Below are positions 7,833 through 13,146 of a stretch of DNA of 19,026 nt, one piece after another. The position numbers and the translations under genes were made by a program. This DNA is from Leptospirales bacterium. GTDB lineage: Bacteria; Spirochaetota; Leptospiria; Leptospirales; Leptonemataceae. Each line of letters begins with the position of its first letter. The first letter of the stretch is position 1. The stretch lies in the NCBI GenBank assembly GCA_014238825.1, contig JABAAI010000009.1, forward strand, positions 1 through 19,026, in the 5' to 3' direction. The notes beneath the pieces are model-generated. The model was not told the DNA's origin. It saw only the letters and a program-made list of their open reading frames with translations, and ran no database searches.

Positions 7833-7917
7833 AACTAAGCCTTAAAAAACTTAAAATAGCTATAATGTGTGTGTGTACACCTATGATGCTTAAAGAAGAT
7901 TATGGATATATTTATAA

Positions 7918-7944
7918 AAAAGCTTTTCTCAATTTTCAGCTTTT
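7918..7944 (-). terminator. Weak AT-rich hairpin at the cyclophilin 3' end
   Basis: In the minus-strand transcript, AAAAGCT and AGCTTTT form a 7-bp stem with a 13-base loop. The stem straddles the stop codon and runs into a U-rich tract. The stem has only two G-C pairs, so termination is plausible but weak. Confidence 0.3.
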
Positions 7945-8546
7945 GATTTTAGTTTTTGAACTTCAATATGCATGGGAATAGGCTTAAGTGGGTTATCCTT
8001 AGCATCTGTCTTCACAGCGATAATTTTATCGACTATGTCCATCCCCTCGGTCACTTCACCAAAGATAGAATACTCTCCATCCAAAGACGGTGACGCAGCA
8101 ACCATTATAAAGAATTGCGAGCCAGCACTATTAGGGTCGGCAGATCTAGCCGCTGATAAAATGCCTCGGACATGATTACGCTCAGAAAACTCAGCCGGGA
8201 TAGCATAGTTTGGACCACCAGTTCCGTGCAACTCACGCTTAGTATTATCCTTAGTCAGTGGGTCACCACCTTGGATCATAAAGCGAGGAATAACACGGTG
8301 AAATGTAGTACCATTATAAAAGCCACTCTCAGCTAATTTAAGAAAGCTCTCCACATGCTTAGGAGCGCTATCAGGGAAAAACCGTATTTTTATAACACCA
8401 AATTCTGTTTGTATAGTTGCCATTTTTTTATCACCCCCTCCACTAAGAGAACTTAACCACTTACAAGAAAACTGAGGAAGCAATAAACTCCCTATAATAA
8501 ATAAAGAGATTAAAGTTAAATAAAAAGACCTCTGAAAATTATGCAT
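7929..8546 (-). CDS. Peptidyl-prolyl cis-trans isomerase, cyclophilin type, probable lipoprotein
   Basis: Catalyses proline isomerisation during protein folding outside the cytoplasm. The start at 8546 (ATG) is decided by a strong Shine-Dalgarno, GAGGGGAG, seven bases upstream. An upstream in-frame TTG at 8567 overlaps that site and is rejected. The product has 205 residues: a hydrophobic leader (about 8-23), a possible lipidated C28 (QFSC, a loose lipobox) and a Gly/Ser linker. The cyclophilin domain (about 43-198) has R84 in FHRVIPRFMIQGGDP, Q92, and Q144/F145/F146 in GSQFFI. The position equivalent to Trp121 of human cyclophilin A is Ser (SLDGEYSIFG), which in the family goes with low cyclosporin binding. 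It is monocistronic with its own promoter. Confidence 0.93.
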   Translation of the reverse strand: MHNFQRSFYLTLISLFIIGSLLLPQFSCKWLSSLSGGGDKKMATIQTEFGVIKIRFFPDSAPKHVESFLKLAESGFYNGTTFHRVIPRFMIQGGDPLTKDNTKRELHGTGGPNYAIPAEFSERNHVRGILSAARSADPNSAGSQFFIMVAASPSLDGEYSIFGEVTEGMDIVDKIIAVKTDAKDNPLKPIPMHIEVQKLKSKAEN

Positions 8547-8587
8547 CTTTTGCTCCCCTCTTTTCAAATAAAATATATAACAATGTC

Positions 8588-8616
8588 AGTCTATTTTCTC
8601 TAGCTTTAATTGTCAA
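8588..8616 (-). promoter_or_regulatory. Sigma70-type promoter for the cyclophilin gene
   Basis: On the minus strand, a perfect -35 TTGACA (8611-8616), a 17-bp spacer and -10 TAGACT (8588-8593) precede the gene. The implied start near 8581 leaves a leader of about 35 bases containing the strong Shine-Dalgarno. Confidence 0.6.
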
Positions 8617-8773
8617 TATTTTTTTTATTTCTAAGAAAACACTTGTATCTTTACATTTTAGGATACTTTGAATAAATTTTAATGAAAAACTTTACACAAA
8701 TATTCTACTACAATCATTTACTATAGCATTTGCTAATTTAGTATGATAATCTGTTATAAAAAAAGAATTCAAA

Positions 8774-8908
8774 ATGAAAAAGAGTGGACAAAACATATCT
8801 AAATTAAATTATAATTAAATCAAGCATTTACAAAGCACTAGAACGCTATGCCATAGGACTTGCTCTCCTATGTGGCATCCTATCTTTTACGGCTTGTCCT
8901 GATTATGA
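8774..8908 (+). pseudogene. Frameshifted lipoprotein signal-peptide remnant
   Basis: An ATG at 8774 reads MKKSGQNISKLNYN and then stops. The +1 frame, open from 8808 to the TGA ending at 8908 with no usual start codon of its own, reads KSSIYKALERYAIGLALL, then CGILSFTACPDYE and stop. Joined by removing one base in the A/T run at about 8804-8819, they give a 45-residue product. It has a basic n-region, a hydrophobic core and a good lipobox (SFTAC), with only four residues after the Cys. The TGA overlaps the ATG at 8909. I read it as a decayed lipoprotein gene start. Alternatives are programmed frameshifting of a tiny lipopeptide, or chance. Confidence 0.35.
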
Positions 8909-8965
8909 ATGATGAGTGCTCCTTTATACATGTGTCTTATACAAAATAATAGCTTTAGCATTATT

Positions 8966-8989
8966 CTTAAACTAAAACTTAAACTAAAA
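8966..8989. repeat. Perfect 12-bp tandem duplication just before the small lipoprotein start
   Basis: CTTAAACTAAAA occurs twice in direct succession (8966-8977 and 8978-8989) and ends three bases before the ATG at 8993. It lies where a ribosome-binding site would be and contains no Shine-Dalgarno. It is also open in the lipoprotein frame (LKLKLKLK). Confidence 0.7.
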
Positions 8990-8992
8990 CAT

Positions 8993-9532
8993 ATGAAAAG
9001 ACTAATTGCCTTATTATTAATCACTAGCTTTAGTGCTTGTGTTGTTGTTCCTAAAGTTAGCGTACATCAAGAAGCAAAATGTAAATTATATACTAAAAAA
9101 TTATCCCTAGGATGGTTGCATCAGAGTGGTTCTAAAGCTAAAGTAAAACCTAGTCCAAAAGAAAAAAAAAAAAAAAATAGAAGATACTCCTCTAGTCCTA
9201 ACCTGCAGCTGCATGTTCGCGGTGGTGGCGGTGGTGATTTTGGCAAGGCCCTTGAAGCATTACTTATCATTTTTGTTGGAGTAATAGTCGTTAGCACTAT
9301 TATATCTGGAAGCATTGTTTTAATTGGCAATACACTCCACTGGATTGAAGAAAAAAACAAATGTACCAAATCAGTAAAAGCAAAAGCTGTCTCAAAGCTA
9401 AGGGCAAAAGCCCTCAAAGAAGGAGGCAAAACCATAGACACTAAAGAAGACGCCTCAGCTCTAATTGCTCTGATAAAGAAAAGTAAAAAGAAAAAAAGAC
9501 AAGCCAGAGCTAGAAGAAGACGAATTCGATAA
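8993..9532 (+). CDS. Small, highly basic lipoprotein with a glycine-rich membrane segment
   Basis: Family not firmly recognised. Starting at ATG 8993, the product is 179 residues with a textbook lipoprotein leader MKRLIALLLITSFSAC (C16 lipidated). An in-frame ATG at 8909 would add 28 residues in front of this leader and is rejected. After the Cys: a segment with CKLYTKKLSLGW (C30), a Lys-rich region encoded partly by a 16-base A-run (residues 57-60), Arg/Asn and Ser residues, a GGGGG stretch (77-81), a hydrophobic helix (about 87-113, LLIIFVGVIVVSTIISGSIVLIG), a second Cys (C124), then a basic C-terminus ending KKKKRQARARRRRIR. C30 and C124 could pair if both are periplasmic. Envelope location is well supported; the role is unknown. 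The A-run makes the reading frame prone to slippage. The stop codon lies in the first unit of a 13-bp repeat array. Confidence 0.75.
   Translation: MKRLIALLLITSFSACVVVPKVSVHQEAKCKLYTKKLSLGWLHQSGSKAKVKPSPKEKKKKNRRYSSSPNLQLHVRGGGGGDFGKALEALLIIFVGVIVVSTIISGSIVLIGNTLHWIEEKNKCTKSVKAKAVSKLRAKALKEGGKTIDTKEDASALIALIKKSKKKKRQARARRRRIR
9162..9177 (+). repeat. Poly(A)16 homopolymer within the small lipoprotein gene
   Basis: Sixteen consecutive A bases follow G9161. At the present length the frame stays open (E-K-K-K-K-N). One extra A would put TAG directly after the run. One fewer would shift the frame, which closes at a TAA about 110 bases on. This is the arrangement of a contingency (phase-variation) tract, or a site of transcriptional slippage. 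Confidence 0.85.
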
Positions 9533-9600
9533 ATAGTCTTGATAAGTAGTCTCGATAAGTAGTCTCGATAAATAGTCTTGATAAATAGTCTTGATGAGTA
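9528..9600. repeat. 13-bp tandem repeat array, five units plus a partial sixth
   Basis: Units GATAARTAGTCTY begin at 9528, 9541, 9554, 9567 and 9580, with a partial degenerate copy from 9593. Units differ only at position 6 (A/G) and at the last base (T/C). The array overlaps the lipoprotein stop codon. Because 13 is not a multiple of three, it supplies stop codons in all three forward frames. Confidence 0.9.
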
Positions 9601-9622
9601 AACGTAATAATTTGCATACTTA

Positions 9623-9661
9623 CTAAGATTTCTTTCTAAGATATTTTTCTAAGATATTTTT
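9623..9661. repeat. Second 13-bp tandem repeat array, three AT-rich units
   Basis: CTAAGATTTCTTT (9623-9635), CTAAGATATTTTT (9636-9648) and CTAAGATATTTTT (9649-9661). A further CTAAG occurs at 9671 after a 9-base gap. The sequence is unrelated to the GATAARTAG array 22 bp away but has the same unit length. Confidence 0.85.
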
Positions 9662-9776
9662 TATGTTTATCTAAGTATGAGACTAATTGAAATAGTAAAC
9701 AAAATTTGAAATATCTATAAATTATTTGCTTATCTCATTTTAAAAAATTCCGACATTGCGTATGAGGTATAATTTT

Positions 9777-10862
9777 ATGAATGTATTTATGAACGATCAA
9801 AAGCTTGATATCAAATTAGATGGAGAAAAAAATATAGGCGAGGTCTATAAGTCAATGAGCGAATGGGTCGCCCAAGCCCAGAAGTATATCCTAAACACCC
9901 AAATTGACAAAAAGGAATTATCCCAAAAAGAATTTAAAAATATTAAAATAGAAGATACAAATCGAGTAGATTTTTATGTCGGTGATAGAATTGATATGCT
10001 ACTTAATTGCATCGAAGAACTGGATGCCTATGTAGATCAAGTGGGTAGTACGCTATTTGAAAAGGAAAGCTTGAGTAAAGATGAGATGCAACATATCAAA
10101 GAAGGATTAAAATGGTGCCGGGATATTCTCAACTCATTTTCTTCTATAATGAAAACCTCATTGGGTGATTTAGAAAATATAATTATGGGTCAAGCAATCG
10201 AGAAGCACTCCCCTAATTCAAATAATTCTATGTTTTTGGAGCAACTCGAAAAAAAATTAGAAGTGTTTAAAAATGAACATGGACGCCTTGAAATTGAAGC
10301 ATTTTTAGAAAGCCTCCGCTCCCTAAAGACCTTTATAAATAAACTAGAACTGCAAATTAGAAGTATAGGTGCCGAACCAGCGGAGCTGATCGATATTCTC
10401 AAAAAATTTAGAGAAAATACCCCTAAGCTAAAACAGGAGCTAATCGATATTAATATCTCTTTTCAAAAGGGAAATGATGCAGAGGCCTTAGAAAACCTAG
10501 AAAAAGTCACTGCAAAGTTTGATTTTTGTATTATGGCTATCTATGCTATTGATTATTGCTCACAAAAAGAAGGCGAAAGTAAAATCACCAACTTAGCAAT
10601 TAATTCACGCAATTTTTATGATATTGCTCAGGAGTTAATAAGTATTTTGAAAAATGTTTCTGAGGCCTTAGAAAAAGGAGATATCGTTGCTCTTGGTGAT
10701 ATTTTAGAGTATGAATTAACAGAAAAACTAGAACAGCTTGATAGCTATTTAGCTAAAATAATATCTTTCACTCAGGAATACTTTAAAGAAACTTTCAAAG
10801 AAAATGATAAGCTCAGCTCTTCTGCTAAGCTAGCTAGCCCAAGCCTTAAATTAGGAGCTTAA
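9777..10862 (+). CDS. Conserved-looking helical cytoplasmic protein, function unknown
   Basis: Product of 361 residues from ATG 9777. This start is chosen because GAGGT sits eight bases upstream, while earlier in-frame TTG 9756 and ATG 9762 lack such a site. There is no signal peptide or membrane segment. Residues 1-70 look like a small mixed alpha/beta domain (MNVFMNDQKLDIKL, then a helix, then VDFYVGD). Residues 70-345 are almost entirely amphipathic helices with coiled-coil character, including DMLLNCIEELDAYVDQV (73-89), FLEQLEKKLEVFKNEHGRLE (153-172) and a final VALGDILEYELTEKLEQL (304-321). The LEYEL-type ending with a small N-terminal domain reminds me of uncharacterised helical proteins of firmicutes and spirochaetes, but that is only recall. 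It stands alone after the repeat arrays and converges on a membrane-protein gene eight bases away. Confidence 0.75.
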   Translation: MNVFMNDQKLDIKLDGEKNIGEVYKSMSEWVAQAQKYILNTQIDKKELSQKEFKNIKIEDTNRVDFYVGDRIDMLLNCIEELDAYVDQVGSTLFEKESLSKDEMQHIKEGLKWCRDILNSFSSIMKTSLGDLENIIMGQAIEKHSPNSNNSMFLEQLEKKLEVFKNEHGRLEIEAFLESLRSLKTFINKLELQIRSIGAEPAELIDILKKFRENTPKLKQELIDINISFQKGNDAEALENLEKVTAKFDFCIMAIYAIDYCSQKEGESKITNLAINSRNFYDIAQELISILKNVSEALEKGDIVALGDILEYELTEKLEQLDSYLAKIISFTQEYFKETFKENDKLSSSAKLASPSLKLGA

Positions 10863-10870
10863 GTCTGTCT

Positions 10871-11545
10871 TTAACTAGAAGATGCCGTATAAAAGGCTAT
10901 CGTAAAGAGAAAAAAGGCTGTCGCTGGGATAATTGCTATCATAGCATAAGAACGAAATATCACAAAAAATAGCTTGTAGAAACTCATATTATATAAAGTT
11001 TGAATTCCTAAAATAAAGATAGCGGTAGACCAAAAACTTAGGCAAATCAAGCTCAAGACTACAAGCCATTGAGACGAGAAAGGTGTCGTAGAGTGAGCAA
11101 AAATTGAAAATAAACTAAAAAACAACCATGGTAATGTACTCAAGGATCCCCATAACTCCAGTTTCTCTCGATTAGTCTTAGCGATTTTATCGTTTTGATT
11201 ATTTTTAATTTCTAGCTTACTATTATTTATTAGCTCTTCTTTTTTGATAATAGAATCGATGTGAGCGCTAATTATACCAATAAAGAAGCGATAAACATAG
11301 AAATGGATAATACTCACAATGGGCAGATATAGCAAAAAGCTAATGTGATAGTCTGTCCGTAGAATGTACAGCCCACTAACCCAGCTCAAACTAGCAAGGC
11401 CTAGGTTCATCCAACTCGCTAACTTTAGTTGCTCAAAGGTGTAAGAGCCTGAAAAAAGCTGCTGAGGCTCTAAAAGCAAGCTGTGACTAATTTCAAACCA
11501 GGATTTTATCTGTTTATATTTCATCTTAACTCTTTTAGAATCCAT
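10871..11545 (-). CDS. Yip1-like multispanning membrane protein
   Basis: The 224 residues have about five hydrophobic segments: 44-62, 69-95, 132-150, 158-182 and 190-218. A Lys/Asn-rich cytoplasmic loop (about 100-128) precedes LELWGSLSTLPWLF. The layout (short amphipathic N-terminus with SLLLEPQQLFSG, then a compact five-helix bundle with Pro in the membrane) resembles the YIP1 superfamily of bacteria. Similarity is by topology only, so the assignment is tentative. A second in-frame ATG at residue 8 has a closer AAGAG and may be the true start. The gene is divergent from nusA and occupies the place where rimP commonly stands, but it is on the other strand and shows no resemblance to RimP. 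Confidence 0.65.
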   Translation of the reverse strand: MDSKRVKMKYKQIKSWFEISHSLLLEPQQLFSGSYTFEQLKLASWMNLGLASLSWVSGLYILRTDYHISFLLYLPIVSIIHFYVYRFFIGIISAHIDSIIKKEELINNSKLEIKNNQNDKIAKTNREKLELWGSLSTLPWLFFSLFSIFAHSTTPFSSQWLVVLSLICLSFWSTAIFILGIQTLYNMSFYKLFFVIFRSYAMIAIIPATAFFLFTIAFYTASSS

Positions 11546-11616
11546 CGACTATAATAATCCTGTCAAGATAAAAATTAGTATTATCAAAAAAGATTGCTAA
11601 TAAGCTATATTATTTC

Positions 11617-11643
11617 TTGACAATAATACTATACAATTAGAAT
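11617..11643 (+). promoter_or_regulatory. Candidate promoter for the nusA-infB-rbfA-truB cluster
   Basis: A perfect -35 TTGACA (11617-11622) is followed after 15 bp by -10 TAGAAT (11638-11643). The spacer is two bases short of ideal. A TACAAT at 11632-11637 is closer to the -10 consensus but far too near the -35. If used, transcription would begin about 10 bases before the nusA ATG, giving a very short leader. Confidence 0.4.
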
Positions 11644-11659
11644 ATCGTTGTATTAAGTT

Positions 11660-13021
11660 ATGGTAGCAACAAAAAGAAAAAAAGCAGGCGTTTCAAAAGA
11701 TTTTTTTAAGTTCGTTCAGGAAATTTCTACAGAGAAGAAATTGAGTCAGGAGAAGGTAATGAATATCCTAAGAGACAGCTTTCTTTTATCCTATCAGAAA
11801 GAGTACGGACTTCATGCTAATCTAGATGTTGATATTAATACCGAGAAACAAGAAGTAATTATAATTCATAAGCGCAAGGTCGCTGAGAAATCTAGTAGCT
11901 CTGATGGTCAAATTGCTTTAGCAGAGGCCCAAAAACAAAAAACAGACGCTAAACTAGGTGACGTTATAGAAGAACGCTATAATCCGCTTGAGACGTCACG
12001 CTCGCTGGCTACAAATATCCGCCATGTATTGTTACAAAGTCTACGTAACCTAGAAAGTGAACTTATTTTTAGTGAATTCAAGGATAAACGAGGTGAATTA
12101 ATAAATGGCTATTTCCTACGCTGGCGTGATAGAGAAGTCGTCTATGTCGATATTGGACGCACTGAAGGTGTGCTCCCACGTCGCGAACAAATTCCAGGCG
12201 AACGCTTTCGACCAGGCGATAGAGTAAAGACCATTATAAAATCTGTGGAGCTAAGGCGAGAAAAAACTCGTGAACCAGGCCCCTTCATCCTTCTTTCGCG
12301 TTCATCACCCGAATTTGTAAAAAAGCTATTTGAGATAGAAATACCTGAAATATATGAAGGTACAGTCGAGATCGTCAATATAGTTCGTCAGGCTGGTCAA
12401 AGAACAAAATTACTGGTTCGCTCTACACGTCAAGATATAGATCCTGTTGGTGCATGCGTAGGAGTAAAAGGAGTTCGAATTCAATCTATCGTCCGTGAAC
12501 TGGGAAACGAGAGAATCGATATTGTCAACTTAGCCCAAAGTCCACAGGAATTAATAGCCAATGCGATTTCTCCTGCTGAAGTAATCGAAGTTAGAATTGA
12601 TACAGCGACGCAAGAGGCATTTGTCGTGGTTTCTGATAACTCTTATAGCGTTGCCATTGGCAATGCCGGTCACAATGTACGCCTAGCGTGTCAACTTACT
12701 GCTTATAATATCATTGTTAAATCCCAGGCTCAATTCAATGAGGAAATGTCTTCGCCAGAAGCAAAGGCACGTCGCGAGGCAATTTTTCAAAACGAGCAAG
12801 ATGATAAGCAAGAAGCAGATAGTGATAGCACTCCCCTTTCTGCCTTGGATGGAATCACTCCGCGCATCGCTAGCCTTTTAGAAAATAATGGTATTAAAAA
12901 TGTAGAAGAACTGGTTGAGTTTTCGGAGGAACAATTGGTAGATATTTCTGGATTGGGACGAGCAACTGCTAAGCAGATTCGCAAGATCCTCTCAGAAACA
13001 GTTGAATTTGAAGAAGTGTAA
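11660..13021 (+). CDS. nusA: Transcription termination/antitermination protein NusA
   Basis: RNA polymerase-associated factor controlling pausing, termination and antitermination. The 453 residues show the full bacterial order. The N-terminal polymerase-binding domain (about 12-140) carries an extended Ser/Gln/Lys-rich insert near 75-100. Then come S1 (about 145-212, GELINGYFLRWRDREVVYVD), KH1 (about 225-290, with GVKG at 268-271 in DPVGACVGVKGVRIQSI), KH2 (about 300-355, AIGNAGHNVRLA) and a C-terminal helix-hairpin-helix (about 395-445, DISGLGRATAKQIRKIL). ATG at 11660 has no Shine-Dalgarno and a predicted very short leader. It opens the conserved cluster with infB, rbfA and truB. rimP, its usual upstream partner, is absent from the window. 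Confidence 0.96.
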   Translation: MVATKRKKAGVSKDFFKFVQEISTEKKLSQEKVMNILRDSFLLSYQKEYGLHANLDVDINTEKQEVIIIHKRKVAEKSSSSDGQIALAEAQKQKTDAKLGDVIEERYNPLETSRSLATNIRHVLLQSLRNLESELIFSEFKDKRGELINGYFLRWRDREVVYVDIGRTEGVLPRREQIPGERFRPGDRVKTIIKSVELRREKTREPGPFILLSRSSPEFVKKLFEIEIPEIYEGTVEIVNIVRQAGQRTKLLVRSTRQDIDPVGACVGVKGVRIQSIVRELGNERIDIVNLAQSPQELIANAISPAEVIEVRIDTATQEAFVVVSDNSYSVAIGNAGHNVRLACQLTAYNIIVKSQAQFNEEMSSPEAKARREAIFQNEQDDKQEADSDSTPLSALDGITPRIASLLENNGIKNVEELVEFSEEQLVDISGLGRATAKQIRKILSETVEFEEV

Positions 13022-13146
13022 TGATTGCTTTGACAAAATGCAGTTAGCCTTTTTGCTTGGAAAAATATTTGCAATTTTTATTGCAGTTTTTTCCCTAGCT
13101 TTTTGGATCTTTTTGCATATTCTTAGATTTAGAGGAAAAAAATACG

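Larger units (their letters stand above)
8568..8992. other. 425-bp low-density intergenic stretch
   Basis: This region between the divergent cyclophilin and small lipoprotein genes is very AT-rich and has no intact gene. It holds the cyclophilin promoter (8588-8616), a frameshifted lipoprotein leader (8774-8908), an imperfect hairpin (8848-8878: 5+6 bp stem, 2-base bulge, 7-base loop) and a 12-bp duplication (8966-8989). In 8617-8773 I see nothing interpretable. Confidence 0.6.

Noticed and set aside
7871..7878. GTGTACAC palindrome within a TG-repeat as an operator
   Set aside because: It is short, lies between two convergent gene ends, and has no promoter next to it.
8547..8567. TTG start at 8567 for the cyclophilin
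   Set aside because: It overlaps the strong GAGGGGAG ribosome-binding site that serves ATG 8546.
8909..8992. N-terminal extension of the small lipoprotein from ATG 8909
   Set aside because: It would place 28 residues in front of a perfect lipoprotein signal peptide and is partly encoded by a 12-bp duplication.
9121..9441. 106-codon minus-strand frame opposite the lipoprotein gene
   Set aside because: It is antisense to a well-supported gene and low-complexity (Phe run opposite the poly-A tract), with no plausible ribosome-binding site.
9623..9661. Three AT-rich 13-mers as a replication-origin unwinding element
   Set aside because: No DnaA boxes, dnaA, dnaN or other origin-linked genes are visible nearby; the resemblance is only unit length and AT content.
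11561..11566. Minus-strand TTGACA as the -35 of the Yip1-like gene
   Set aside because: No -10-like hexamer at 16-18 bp; the nearby TATTAT is only four bases away.
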